From the NCBI GenBank assembly GCA_965277275.1, contig CBDICG010000001.1, positions 62,001-126,000 of the forward strand: a stretch of 64,000 bases of DNA. The letters are read 5' to 3'. The translations under genes were made by a program, and so were the position numbers. The DNA comes from HLUCCA09 sp965277275. Lineage in GTDB: Bacteria; Pseudomonadota; Alphaproteobacteria; Rhodobacterales; Rhodobacteraceae. The notes under the pieces were generated by a model. It did not search any database. It was not told where the DNA came from and saw nothing but the letters and a program-made list of their open reading frames with translations. Positions 51,085-60,388 of this stretch are shown in pieces. The number at the start of each line of letters is the position of its first letter. Within the stretch, counting starts at the first letter, position 1.

Positions 51085-52227
51085 TCATTGCGTCAGGACG
51101 ATCCCTGCCGTGTCGGACCAGGACAGCCACACGATATCTTCCCAAGTGTAATCTCGCCGCGAAATCCGCCTTTGGTTGGCGACCTGCGCCTTCACGATCG
51201 TGCCGTCCGAAAGGCGGACGTGATAGGTCGAGATGTTGCCGAGATACCCGATGTCGTGGACCCGCCCGGGGACGACATTCTTGCGGTCTGTGGGCTTCTC
51301 GCGGCTGATGGTGATTTTCTCTGGCCGGATGGCGAGAGTGGCGCGCTGGCCCGCTTCGAGTTGCTGCGGGGCGGTGCCGCGAACGGGGGCCATGCCCTCG
51401 CGCCAGTTGATCTCTGCCAGACCGTCCTCTAGAGGGGTGACATTGCCTTCGATCAAGTTCACGTCGCCAATGAAGTCTGCCACGTAAACACTTTGGGGGC
51501 TTTCATAAATTCGGCCCGGGGTGTCTACCTGGATCACCTTGCCCTCGTCCATCACCGCGATGCGGGAAGCGACCGTCATGGCTTCTTCCTGATCATGGGT
51601 CACGATGACGAAGGTGGTGCCCGTCTTTTCCTGAATGTCGACAAGCTCGAACTGCGTCTGTTCGCGGAGCTTCTTGTCGAGGGCGCCGAGCGGTTCGTCG
51701 AGGAGCAACAGCTTGGGCGCCTTGGCCAGCGCACGGGCCAGGGCCACGCGTTGGCGCTGGCCGCCAGAAACCTGGTGTGGCTTGCGCTGCGCGAATTTCT
51801 GGAGCTGCACGAGGCGCAGCATCTCCTGGACGCGGGCGTCGATCGTGTCCTTTTCCATGTTGGTCCGCTTCAGGCCAAAGGCGATGTTGTCGTAGACCGT
51901 GAGGTGCGGGAAGAGCGCGTAGGACTGGAACATCATGTTCACGGCCCGCTTGTTGGGCGGCACGGGCACAATGTCCTGACCCTCGAGGGTGATGTCCCCC
52001 TCGGTGGGGCTCTCGAAGCCCGCGAGCATGCGCATCAGCGTGGTCTTGCCACAGCCAGACGGGCCGAGGAGCGCGTAGAATTCCTTGGGGTAGATATCGA
52101 GATCGATGTTGTCGATGGCGGTGAAGTCGCCGAACCGCTTCGTGACGTTCTTGAACTGGATGAGCGGCGTGGCGTCGGGATCGTCCCAGGGGGCAAAGAC
52201 GTCGGGCGATGCGGCTGTATCGCTCAT
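51085..52227 (-). CDS. potG: Putrescine/polyamine ABC transporter ATP-binding protein PotG
   Basis: A 380-residue ATPase of the PotA/PotG group. Walker A GPSGCGKT is at 55-62, signature VSGGQRQRVALARALAKAP near 155 and Walker B LLLLDEPLGALDKKLREQ after it. A C-terminal TOBE-type domain (from about 290, with LAIRPEKITIS) completes the usual length. It is separated from potF by a 200-base gap holding a strong hairpin, which may lower its expression relative to the binding protein. Confidence 0.95.
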   Translation of the reverse strand: MSDTAASPDVFAPWDDPDATPLIQFKNVTKRFGDFTAIDNIDLDIYPKEFYALLGPSGCGKTTLMRMLAGFESPTEGDITLEGQDIVPVPPNKRAVNMMFQSYALFPHLTVYDNIAFGLKRTNMEKDTIDARVQEMLRLVQLQKFAQRKPHQVSGGQRQRVALARALAKAPKLLLLDEPLGALDKKLREQTQFELVDIQEKTGTTFVIVTHDQEEAMTVASRIAVMDEGKVIQVDTPGRIYESPQSVYVADFIGDVNLIEGNVTPLEDGLAEINWREGMAPVRGTAPQQLEAGQRATLAIRPEKITISREKPTDRKNVVPGRVHDIGYLGNISTYHVRLSDGTIVKAQVANQRRISRRDYTWEDIVWLSWSDTAGIVLTQ

Positions 52228-52380
52228 CGCGTTGTCCGTTCAGCGGGGTGGCGCGTGGGACGCGCTGACCCACGAGATGGCACGGAACCCCGCAAGCCGG
52301 GTGCTCTGTCGGTTGGTTTCATCGTCCCTCCGAAGCGTGCGAGCCGATGGATTGTGCCTGCCACCGGGAAGGGACAGGCT

Positions 52381-52414
52381 TTCGCCCGGTGCCATCGGCA
52401 TGACCCCGGGCGAA
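52381..52414 (-). terminator. Hairpin between potF and potG (attenuator or mRNA stabiliser)
   Basis: TTCGCCCGG (52381-52389) pairs with CCGGGCGAA (52406-52414) around a 16-base loop. It lies directly after the potF stop (52428) on the minus strand and 150 bases before potG. There is no U-tract. Such hairpins after binding-protein genes commonly limit read-through to the ATPase and permeases or protect the upstream mRNA. Confidence 0.5.
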
Positions 52415-52427
52415 GGCAGGGTGGCCC

Positions 52428-53513
52428 CTAGGTGCCCGACTTGATGCGGGTCCACATACGGGTCACGACGCGCTGCACGCGCGGGTCGTAGGGGGACGTG
52501 GTGTAGAGGTTTCCAAGCGTTGCCTCGTCGGGGTAGATCGCCGTGTCGCCGATCACATCTTCCACGAGGAATTCCTTCGACGCGAGGTTGCCGTTGGCGT
52601 AGTAGACGTAGTTCGACGCTTGCGCCATGTTCTGAGCATCCATGATGAAGTTCAGGAAAACATGGGCGTTTTCGGGGTTCGGCGCGTCGACTGGGATGGC
52701 CATCTGGTCAAACCACATCAGCGCGCCTTCCTTTGGCGCGTAGTACGAAATCTCGACGCCGTTGTCGGCCTCGGCGGCGCGATCACGCGCCTGAAGGATG
52801 TCGCCAGACCAGCCGAAGGCGACACAGATATCGCCATTGGCCAGCGAATTGATGTACTCCGACGAGTGGAATTTCGTGACGTGCTCGCGGACGCCGGCCA
52901 GCACGGGCTCGGCTGTCTCGATGACGTCGGGGTCCTGGCTGTCGGGGTCCTCGCCAAGATAGGCGAGGGCAGCGGGGACCATCTCCACCGGCGCGTCGAG
53001 GAACATCACGCCGCATTCAGCGAGTTTCTCCATGTTGGCGGGATCGAAGATGAGCGCGAGGCTATCGACCGGCGCGTCCTCTCCGAGCAGTTCCTTCACC
53101 TTGGGCTCGTTCACCCCGATGCCGGTGGTGCCCCACATGTAGTTGATCGAGTATAGCGCGCCGGGGTCGTAGGTCTCGGTACGCTCCTTGACCACGTCCC
53201 ACAGGTTTTCCGAGTTCGGGAGCTGGCCGAAATCCAGCGGCTGGAACGCGCCCGCCGTGATCTGCCGTTGCAGGAAGGTGCCGGAGGGCACGACGACGTC
53301 GTAGCCCGAGCCCCCGGCAAGGAGCTTGGTCTCGAGCACTTCGTTGCTGTCGAACACGTCGTAGATCAGCTCGATGCCGGTTTCCTGCTCGAACTTCTCG
53401 AGCAGCGCCTCATCGATATAGTCCGACCAGTTATAAACGCGCACTTCTTCCGCGAATGCGGAGGTAGCGGCGAGTGATACGGCAATGGCGAGGGTCGATA
53501 TCTGGCCCTTCAT
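52428..53513 (-). CDS. potF: Putrescine-binding periplasmic protein PotF
   Basis: A 361-residue exported binding protein. The signal peptide is GQISTLAIAVSLAATSAFA and the mature part begins EEVRVYNWSDYIDEALLEKF, the standard PotD/PotF opening. YDVVVPSGTFLQRQI, FGWSGDILQARDRA and MWFDQMAIPVDAPN match the polyamine-contacting regions. It is the first gene of the operon and faces the divergent aminotransferase across 232 bases containing a TTTACGTAAA palindrome. Confidence 0.94.
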   Translation of the reverse strand: MKGQISTLAIAVSLAATSAFAEEVRVYNWSDYIDEALLEKFEQETGIELIYDVFDSNEVLETKLLAGGSGYDVVVPSGTFLQRQITAGAFQPLDFGQLPNSENLWDVVKERTETYDPGALYSINYMWGTTGIGVNEPKVKELLGEDAPVDSLALIFDPANMEKLAECGVMFLDAPVEMVPAALAYLGEDPDSQDPDVIETAEPVLAGVREHVTKFHSSEYINSLANGDICVAFGWSGDILQARDRAAEADNGVEISYYAPKEGALMWFDQMAIPVDAPNPENAHVFLNFIMDAQNMAQASNYVYYANGNLASKEFLVEDVIGDTAIYPDEATLGNLYTTSPYDPRVQRVVTRMWTRIKSGT

Positions 53514-53563
53514 GGAAATCTCCCGTTGGATTTTCAGACGGTGCTCCGCCTGATTTTATTGGC

Positions 53564-53573
53564 TTTACGTAAA
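53564..53573. promoter_or_regulatory. Palindrome in the potF/aminotransferase divergent promoter region
   Basis: TTTACGTAAA is a perfect 10-bp palindrome 51-60 bases upstream of potF and 173 bases upstream of the aminotransferase. It is AT-rich in a GC-rich gap and could be an operator for both directions. No regulator gene is adjacent. A single short palindrome can arise by chance. Confidence 0.25.
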
Positions 53574-53745
53574 CGCTAAGCGATTCTGGGCGACGGTTAC
53601 AGACCCATTTTGAGGCGCTTGCCCAAGCCGATTGCAAGGTGCCTGCTGCTTGGGCAGAGGCGGCGGCCAGCGCCTGTCTGATTGACAGGGGCCGTTCCCG
53701 CGCGCATGAGCTTTCCCATAGGTTGTGAGCAGGAGCGCACCCGCC

Positions 53746-55143
53746 ATGAACGTCATCTCGAACCACTTGCCGACCGCTGAGTTGCAGGCGCTCGACGCCG
53801 CGCACCACATGCACCCGTTTACGGCGGGCGGGGAGCTGGCGGAAAAGGGCGCGCGGATCATCACCTCGGCCAATGGCGTTTTCCTCAAGGACAGCGAGGG
53901 CAACGAGATTCTCGACGGGATGGCGGGCCTCTGGTGTGTCAATATCGGCTACGGGCGCACCGAGCTGGCCGAAGCCGCGTATCGTCAAATGAAGGAATTG
54001 CCGTACTACAACACCTTCTTCCAGACGACCCATGTGCCCGCCATCGCGCTGGCCGCCAAGGTGGCCGAACTCGCGCCGGGCGATCTCAACCAGGTGTTCT
54101 TTGCCGGGTCCGGCTCCGAGGCGAATGACACCAATATCCGCCTCGTCCGGCACTATTGGGCCGAGATGGGCAAGCCGCAGAAGCGCGTGATCATTTCGCG
54201 CAAGAACGCCTATCACGGATCCACGCTCGGCGGCGCGTCGCTCGGGGGCATGCAGGCGATGCATGCGCAGGGGGGGCTGCCGATCCCGGATGTCGCCCAT
54301 ATCGATCAGCCGGCGTGGTTTGCCGAAGGCGGCGATCTCAGCCCCGAGGAATTCGGGCGGGAGCGGGCGCGCCAGCTGGAAGACAAGATCGCCGAGATCG
54401 GTGCCGAGAACATCGCCGCCTTCATCGCCGAGCCGGTGCAGGGGGCAGGGGGGGTCATCGTGCCGCCGGAGAGCTACTGGCCGGAGGTCAAGCGCATCCT
54501 CGATGCGCACGATATTCTCTTTATTGCCGACGAAGTGATCTGCGGTTTCGGCCGAACGGGGAGCTGGTTCGGCTCCGAAACGTTTGGTCTCCGCCCGGAC
54601 ATCATGACGATCGCGAAGGGCCTTTCCTCGGGATATCAGCCAATCGGTGGCTCGATCGTTTCGGACCGGGTGGCGCGGGTGGTCAACGCCGCGGGCGACT
54701 TCAACCACGGCTACACCTATTCCGGACACCCTGTCGCCGCGGCTGTGGCGCTCGAAAACCTGCGCCTCTTGCAGGAAGAGCGGATCGTTGAGCACGTCCG
54801 CGACGATGTGGGGCCGTACCTTGCGGAGAAATGGGGCGCGCTCGCCGAGCATCCCCTCGTCGGAGAGGCGGTGTCCTGCGGGCTAATGGCCTCGCTCGCA
54901 CTCACCCCCGACAAGAGCACGCGTGCCAAGTTCGCGGCCGACGCTGGTACCGCGGGTTTCCTGACGCGCGAGATCTCGTTTGCCAACAATCTCATCATGC
55001 GCCACGTGGGCGACCGGATGATCATCGCGCCGCCGCTCGTGATTACCCGGGCTGAAATAGACCTGCTGATCGAACGCGCCTCCCGTGTGCTTGACCTTGC
55101 CCACGACAAGATGTCCGCCGAGGGCATGTTGCGGGCGGCCTGA
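53746..55143 (+). CDS. spuC: Putrescine--pyruvate aminotransferase (SpuC-like)
   Basis: A 465-residue class III PLP aminotransferase. PLP lysine is Lys291 (MTIAKGLSSGYQPIGG), and Asp262 (LFIADEVICGFGRTG) binds the pyridine ring. FFAGSGSEANDTNIRLVRHY is the phosphate-binding region. It resembles SpuC, which transaminates putrescine to 4-aminobutanal, and its divergent position to potF supports this. AGGAG lies before ATG 53746. The stop shares one base with the next start (TGATG), coupling it to the second oxidase. Confidence 0.87.
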   Translation: MNVISNHLPTAELQALDAAHHMHPFTAGGELAEKGARIITSANGVFLKDSEGNEILDGMAGLWCVNIGYGRTELAEAAYRQMKELPYYNTFFQTTHVPAIALAAKVAELAPGDLNQVFFAGSGSEANDTNIRLVRHYWAEMGKPQKRVIISRKNAYHGSTLGGASLGGMQAMHAQGGLPIPDVAHIDQPAWFAEGGDLSPEEFGRERARQLEDKIAEIGAENIAAFIAEPVQGAGGVIVPPESYWPEVKRILDAHDILFIADEVICGFGRTGSWFGSETFGLRPDIMTIAKGLSSGYQPIGGSIVSDRVARVVNAAGDFNHGYTYSGHPVAAAVALENLRLLQEERIVEHVRDDVGPYLAEKWGALAEHPLVGEAVSCGLMASLALTPDKSTRAKFAADAGTAGFLTREISFANNLIMRHVGDRMIIAPPLVITRAEIDLLIERASRVLDLAHDKMSAEGMLRAA

Positions 55144-56444
55144 TGGATCTGCTCACGGTCAACGATACCCCCGGCGTCTACCCTCCCTCCTACTACGCAG
55201 CAAAACCCGGCCTGCCGCCGGTCCGTCCGGCGGCACAAGGGGAGGTGTCCGCCGATATCGCCGTTGTGGGCGGCGGCTTTACCGGGCTCTCCACGGCGCT
55301 CCACCTCGCCCGCCGGGGCTACAAGGTGGTCCTGCTGGAGGCTTCGCGCGTCGGCTTTGGCGCTTCTGGTCGCAATGGCGGGCAGGTCGGTACGGGCCAG
55401 CGCGTCGATCAGGACGCGCTGGAGCAGATGGTCGGCCATGACGACGCGCTAGCCCTCTGGGCCATGGGGCGGCAGGCGGTGGCGCTGGTGCGCACCCTCG
55501 CAGAACTGCCCGAGGTCAACGTGCCCTTCCGCGAAGGAATTCTGCATGCCGACCACAAGCGCAGCTTCGTGCGGGAGCATTATGCCTACGCAGAGCGCCT
55601 CGCGCGGGACTACGGCTACGACAAACTCCTCCCGCTCAATCGAGCCGAGCTGCGCGAGATCCTTGCCACGAAGGCCTACCATGGCGGGGCGCTCGATCTC
55701 GGCTCAGGCCATATCGATCCACTCGATTTCGCCCTCGGGCTTGCGCGGCTCGCGCAGAAGGCCGGTGTACAGATCTTCGAGGAGACCCGGGTAACAGAGA
55801 TCACGCATGGCGACCCGGTGATCCTGACGACCGACGCGGCCACGATCCGCGCGCCCTATGTCGTGCTCGGGTGCAACGGCTATATCGGCACCCTCGAAAG
55901 GAGCGTCGCCTCCTGCGTGATCCCGATCAACAACTTCATCGTGGCCACGGAACCCTTCGAGCCGGAGGCGCAGGAAGCCCTGATCGCCGGGAACCGGGCC
56001 GTCGCCGACTCGCGGTTCGTGGTGAATTACTTTCGGTTCTCCGACGATCGGCGCCTGCTCTTTGGCGGTGGCGAGACCTATGGCCACCGCTTCCCGAAGG
56101 ACATCGCCGGGCTCGTCCGTCGTCGGATGCTGTCGATCTTCCCGCAACTTGGCGACACGCGGATCGACTTTGCCTGGGGCGGGACGCTTGGCATCACGGC
56201 AAGCCGGATGCCGCACTTTGCCCGGGTCAAGGGCAACGTGCTGAGCCTGTCGGGCTATTCGGGACACGGGGTCGCCATGGCCACGCTGGCAGGCGAGATC
56301 GCCGCCGAGGCGATCGCCGGGCAGGCGGAGCGGTTCGACCTCATGGCGCGCGTCCCCACCCCGAGTTTTCCGGGCGGCGCGGCACTCCGGGCGCCGCTAG
56401 CAGCCCTCGGCATGGCCTGGTACGCGCTACGGGATCGGCTGTAA
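55143..56444 (+). CDS. Second PuuB-like FAD-dependent oxidoreductase
   Basis: A 433-residue DAO-family flavoprotein with IAVVGGGFTGLSTALHLARR near residue 38, VGFGASGRNGGQVGTGQRVD near 75 and a C-terminal LSLSGYSGHGVAMATLAGE. It is a paralogue of the PuuB at 46619-47962, not a copy: the active-site loops differ (GGQVGTG versus GGFCCLGG). Coupling to the aminotransferase suggests it oxidises a polyamine or derivative, perhaps a different glutamylated amine. The exact substrate cannot be read from sequence. Confidence 0.87.
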   Translation: MDLLTVNDTPGVYPPSYYAAKPGLPPVRPAAQGEVSADIAVVGGGFTGLSTALHLARRGYKVVLLEASRVGFGASGRNGGQVGTGQRVDQDALEQMVGHDDALALWAMGRQAVALVRTLAELPEVNVPFREGILHADHKRSFVREHYAYAERLARDYGYDKLLPLNRAELREILATKAYHGGALDLGSGHIDPLDFALGLARLAQKAGVQIFEETRVTEITHGDPVILTTDAATIRAPYVVLGCNGYIGTLERSVASCVIPINNFIVATEPFEPEAQEALIAGNRAVADSRFVVNYFRFSDDRRLLFGGGETYGHRFPKDIAGLVRRRMLSIFPQLGDTRIDFAWGGTLGITASRMPHFARVKGNVLSLSGYSGHGVAMATLAGEIAAEAIAGQAERFDLMARVPTPSFPGGAALRAPLAALGMAWYALRDRL

Positions 56445-56556
56445 GGGGCGGATTTCTGTTCGCTCGCGCACACATCATGCGAATTTACCGAGCTTATGTG
56501 TTCGAAGTGGGGGCGCTAGGTCTCCGTCAACGCAACCCTGACTGAGGAGATTCGCA

Positions 56557-57495
56557 ATGAGCTGGAACCCCACTCTCGATCCCGATTGCCCGACAGGTGA
56601 CGCGGTCGACGCGATCGACACGCTGATCATCCCGCGGTCCCGCGATCTCGGCGCGTTCGAAGTACGACGGGCCCTGCCGGCACCCAGACGGCAGATGGTC
56701 GGCCCCTTCATCTTCTTCGACCAGATGGGGCCGGCGGAGTTCCTGCCGACCAAGGGGATGGATGTCCGCCCCCATCCCCATATCGGTCTCGCCACGGTCA
56801 GCTATCTCTTTCGCGGCCGCATGCACCACCGCGACAGCCTCGGCACCGACGCGTGGATCGAGCCGGGCGCGGTGAACTGGATGGTTGCCGGACATGGGAT
56901 CACGCATTCCGAGCGCACCGACGACGAAACCCAGACTGATCCGATGCCGTTCTTTGGCATCCAGACCTGGGTCGCGCTGCCCAAAGACCATGAGGATCGT
57001 GCGCCCGACTTCGTGCACGCGCCCGCAGAGGCCCTGCCAATGATGGAGGGCGAGGGAAAGTCGGTGCGCCTGATCCTCGGGTCGGCCTACGGCGAACGTG
57101 CGCCCGTCGAAACCGCCTCCGAGATGTTCTACGCCGACGCGATTCTTGAGCCGGGCGCCCGGATCCCGATGCCGGACGACCACGAAGACCGTGGCGTCTA
57201 CGTTGTGTCGGGCAGTGTGATGGTGGCGGGCGATACGTTCGAGGCGGGGCGTATGATGGTGTTCCGCCCGGCAGACAAGATCAGCCTGACCGCCGGTGGG
57301 GCGGGCGCACGGCTGATGCTGCTTGGCGGCGAAACCCTCGAAGGCTCGCGCTACATCTGGTGGAACTTCGTCGCGTCCTCGAAGGAACGGATCGATGAGG
57401 CGAAGGAGGCCTGGCGCCAAGGCGACTGGACGCATGGTCGCTTCCAGTTGCCCCCCAACGACAATTCCGAGTTCATCCCGCTCCCCGACAAATAG
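56557..57495 (+). CDS. Pirin-family protein
   Basis: A 312-residue bicupin. The N-terminal cupin carries the metal ligands in VRPHPHIGLATVSYLF and AGHGITHSER, as in human pirin and the quercetinase YhhW. FFGIQTWVALPKDHEDRAP and SRYIWWNFVASSKERI are further pirin marks. Members act as redox-sensing regulators or quercetin dioxygenases; the role here is unknown. GAGGAG precedes the ATG. It converges on the glycosyltransferase gene across a hairpin-rich repeat. Confidence 0.93.
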   Translation: MSWNPTLDPDCPTGDAVDAIDTLIIPRSRDLGAFEVRRALPAPRRQMVGPFIFFDQMGPAEFLPTKGMDVRPHPHIGLATVSYLFRGRMHHRDSLGTDAWIEPGAVNWMVAGHGITHSERTDDETQTDPMPFFGIQTWVALPKDHEDRAPDFVHAPAEALPMMEGEGKSVRLILGSAYGERAPVETASEMFYADAILEPGARIPMPDDHEDRGVYVVSGSVMVAGDTFEAGRMMVFRPADKISLTAGGAGARLMLLGGETLEGSRYIWWNFVASSKERIDEAKEAWRQGDWTHGRFQLPPNDNSEFIPLPDK

Positions 57496-57530
57496 CTCGG
57501 AAGAAATCACGCCCCCGGACGGGCCTGCCC

Positions 57531-57601
57531 AAGCTTCATTGTGCGGCAAATATCCTCGGGGGGGCGCCAAAGGCGCGGGGGGCAGACAGCCCCCCTCCCG
57601 G
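57531..57601 (-). repeat. Dispersed intergenic repeat, copy 3, with two hairpins
   Basis: On the minus strand 57560-57531 reads GAGGATATTTGCCGCACAAT then GAAGC, a diverged form of the core at 26302 and 30591. Next to it GCGCC-AAA-GGCGC (57564-57576) and GGGGGGC-AGACA-GCCCCCC (57577-57595) form two consecutive stems. The element sits between convergent pirin and glycosyltransferase genes and could end both transcripts, although it lacks a T-tract. Confidence 0.65.
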
Positions 57602-57605
57602 CCTC

Positions 57606-58571
57606 TCAGCTCTCGACCTCGGCGTGGAAATGCGCGGCGGCGGGGTCATAATGCTGGCTCTTGCGCCCGACCGAACCGCGCAGATGGCCCACGGCCATCC
57701 CGAGCTTGAACACGGCCCGGGCCGCACCTGTCCCGCCGGTCACGGGCAAGAGCGGAACGGCAAACAGCGCCTCGAGAAACCGTGCCGTTGCATGCCAATA
57801 GGCGTTGAGCCGGCTGCGCCCGGAAAGGATTACGGCATTCGTGGCCTGATCGCGGGCACGGCTGTAGTGGTAGCTCAGGGCGAGCCGCTTTGTCGGAATG
57901 GGCTCTTCAACCCAGGCTTCCGGCACCCAGCCGATGCGCGCACCGGCAGCCTTCATGTCGAGGCTGAACCGCGTGTCCGAACCGCCGGTGAACTGTAGCC
58001 GCTCGTCGAACCGCACGCCGAATTCGCGCTGCGTTGCCAGCCGCAGGGCCCAGTTGTTGGTGTAGATGTTGATGTCCTGGTCGGTGCCCTCGATCGCGCT
58101 GGCAGCGCGATTGGAGTTGCGCTTCTTGGCCCGGTAGGTGAGGTGCCGGAATACCGCGCGGTTCCAGCCCGTCATCGGTTCGGAGGTTTCCGACACGCGC
58201 ACCGGGCCTCCGGCGAGATCGAGGTTGCGCGCCTCCATGCCCGCGACAAGGCGCTCCAGCCAGTCGACCCGCACGACCTCGTCATCGTCTACGAATGTCA
58301 GGATGTCCGCATCTGCCGCAAGCGCCATGTCGAGCACCTTGTTGCGCGCCATCGGGATGCCGGGCACCGGCTCGACCTCGAGCATGACAGGAGCGCCCAC
58401 AGCCTCCCGGAACGCGGCGACCTGGGGCTCGACCGTCAGTTCGGCGTCGTTCTCGGCAAAGAGGAAAATGACCTCGTGGCCCTCGGGCTTGCGCATGGCG
58501 GCGAAGCTGTCGAGCAGCGCGGCAAACATCTGCGGCCGCCCCTTTGTGATCGCTCCGACGGCGATGCGCAT
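57606..58571 (-). CDS. Family 2 glycosyltransferase
   Basis: A 321-residue GT-A transferase. It begins RIAVGAITKGRPQMFAALLD, with VPGIPMARNKVLDMAL near residue 70 and DILTFVDDDEVVRVDWLERL carrying the DXD near 93. NNWALRLATQREFGVRFDER and GGSDTRFSLDMKAAG match the acceptor side. No membrane segment is evident. Such enzymes build exopolysaccharide or lipopolysaccharide; no companion polysaccharide genes are near. Confidence 0.88.
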   Translation of the reverse strand: MRIAVGAITKGRPQMFAALLDSFAAMRKPEGHEVIFLFAENDAELTVEPQVAAFREAVGAPVMLEVEPVPGIPMARNKVLDMALAADADILTFVDDDEVVRVDWLERLVAGMEARNLDLAGGPVRVSETSEPMTGWNRAVFRHLTYRAKKRNSNRAASAIEGTDQDINIYTNNWALRLATQREFGVRFDERLQFTGGSDTRFSLDMKAAGARIGWVPEAWVEEPIPTKRLALSYHYSRARDQATNAVILSGRSRLNAYWHATARFLEALFAVPLLPVTGGTGAARAVFKLGMAVGHLRGSVGRKSQHYDPAAAHFHAEVES

Positions 58572-58692
58572 TCTCGTCCTCCAATGGCGACCGCCGCAAC
58601 CTTCACTTGCTAAGATATGCTATCGCAGGGGCAACGCCAACCACGCAGCAAAGGCAAGTTGCAGGACTGTCGCCGCGTCACACCGTCCGGGG

Positions 58693-59310
58693 CTAGGTGT
58701 CTGGCGGGATCAGCCCCAGACCGCGCAGATAAATCCCGATCCCCGACTCCAGCAGGGCTTCGGGCGGAAACGGTGCGCGACCGCCCGGAGCGCCGCGCAG
58801 GTAGAGCTCCACGACCCCGTGCGACATGGCCCAGATATGGGCCGAAAACATCGTGGCCGGGGGGCGCCGTTCGAGCGGGATGTCCTTGGAAAGTTCGGCA
58901 GCGGCGTGTTCGAGAGAGCCGCGGGCGCGCTCTGCTGCACGCGCAAGCTCCGGTGTGCGCTGCACGGAGATACCGGATTCGAACATCGCCTGGTAGTGGC
59001 CCGGATACGCGGCGGCAAACGCGAGATAGGCCCGCCCCGTGGCTTCGAACCGCGCAAGCGCCGTGTCACCACCTGCCTCGTAGGCGTGTTCCATCGCTTC
59101 GGCGAAGATCTCGTAGCCCTGCAACGCGGCCTCGGCGATCAGGTCATCGCGCCCCTCGAAATGGCGATAGACAGCGGCGGGCGTGACGCCCGCCGTCTTC
59201 GCCGCTTCGGTGAGCGTGAAGCCCTGCGGCCCTTTCTGCTCGATCAGGCGAAGGGCGGCATCGACGAGCGCCTGGCGTAGATTGCCGTGGTGATAGCCGC
59301 GTTTAGGCAT
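58693..59310 (-). CDS. TetR/AcrR-family regulator
   Basis: A 205-residue repressor. The helix-turn-helix runs from ALRLIEQKGPQGFTLTEAAK to VTPAAVYRHFEGRDDLIAEA. A C-terminal TetR ligand domain follows, with AYLAFAAAYPGHYQAMFE. ATG 59310 (PKRGYHHGNLRQAL) gives the family start and overlaps the ppk2 stop by eight bases; ATG 59337 is an alternative. It is downstream of ppk2 and probably co-transcribed with it. The ligand and target are unknown. Confidence 0.9.
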   Translation of the reverse strand: MPKRGYHHGNLRQALVDAALRLIEQKGPQGFTLTEAAKTAGVTPAAVYRHFEGRDDLIAEAALQGYEIFAEAMEHAYEAGGDTALARFEATGRAYLAFAAAYPGHYQAMFESGISVQRTPELARAAERARGSLEHAAAELSKDIPLERRPPATMFSAHIWAMSHGVVELYLRGAPGGRAPFPPEALLESGIGIYLRGLGLIPPDT

Positions 59311-60172
59311 GCCAGAGGGCAGGGCTTCCGCAGACATCCGGATCCGGCGGGCACGCCACTTCGGAATCCTTTCCCGGGTAATCGCATTGCGCCAGCACCG
59401 CTCGGATCGCGGCGATACGGGCGCGGCGCTTGTCATCGGAACGGATCAGTGTCCAGGGTTGATCGAGCTCGTGGGTGAAGCCGAGGGTCTCGCTGATCGC
59501 TTCGGAATACGCTTCCCAACGCTTCAGGCCCTCGACATCGATCCAGCTGAGCTTCCACTGCTTCAGCGGATCGGATTCGCGGGCCAGCATACGCCGCAAT
59601 TGTTCGGCCCGGCCGACGTTCAGCCAGATCTTGACGAGGATAACCCCTTCATCGGTCAGTGCCCGTTCAAACGGGTTCACCTGCTCGAAGAAGCGTTTGC
59701 GCTCGTCTTCGGTACTGAACTCAAACACCTTCTCGACGACACCGCGGTTGTACCAGGATCTGTCGAAAAGGACGATCTCGCCCCCCGCTGGCAACTGGCT
59801 GATATAGCGCTGGAAGTACCATTCGCTTTTCTCGCGGTCCGACGGGGCGGACAGAGCCACGACACGCGCAACACGCGGGCTGAGGTTCTCGCGGAAGCGC
59901 TTGATCGTGCCGCCTTTTCCGGCAGCATCTCGCCCCTCGAACAGCACGCAGATCCGCTCGCCCGTCTTCTTGACCCAGGATTGCAGCTTCACCAGTTCGA
60001 TCTGGAGCGCGGCAAGGGTCTTTTCATACTCCTTCCGGTTCATCCGTTTGGCATAGGGGTAGGGCGCTTCGAGGATGGTCTTGCCCTTTGCGTCGGAGAT
60101 CGCCTGCCGCACATCCTCCGGCGCAATGGTTTCGTAGTAGGCCGTGATCGCACCATCGAACGGAAGGGTCAT
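59303..60172 (-). CDS. ppk2: Polyphosphate kinase 2
   Basis: Transfers phosphate between polyphosphate and nucleotides. The 289-residue single-domain enzyme has Walker A EGRDAAGKGGTIKRF at about 79-93 and lid/Walker B region EIVLFDRSWYNRGVVEKVF at 132-150. WKLSWIDVEGLKRWEAYSEA is also typical. The ATG at 60172 has GGAG nine bases upstream. The subclass (making ADP, GDP or ATP) cannot be settled by eye. It overlaps the following tetR by eight bases. Confidence 0.94.
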   Translation of the reverse strand: MTLPFDGAITAYYETIAPEDVRQAISDAKGKTILEAPYPYAKRMNRKEYEKTLAALQIELVKLQSWVKKTGERICVLFEGRDAAGKGGTIKRFRENLSPRVARVVALSAPSDREKSEWYFQRYISQLPAGGEIVLFDRSWYNRGVVEKVFEFSTEDERKRFFEQVNPFERALTDEGVILVKIWLNVGRAEQLRRMLARESDPLKQWKLSWIDVEGLKRWEAYSEAISETLGFTHELDQPWTLIRSDDKRRARIAAIRAVLAQCDYPGKDSEVACPPDPDVCGSPALWHA

Positions 60173-60388
60173 GGGCGGTGTACTCCGATTGCCGTGGTGC
60201 GTCAGTATGGCGGCCTCGATCGGGTGAAGCAACGCAGGCCGTTACGCCATTGTGAGAGTGTCGCGATGCAACCCGACTTTCGCTTTCGGGGCGCCGGGGG
60301 GCGCAGGTAGGCGCGCTGGCATACGCGCTTGCTTCTTCCTTGCGCGTGGCCTGCCCGGTTCGGGGTCGTCGTGGCGCTGCGGGCCCGG

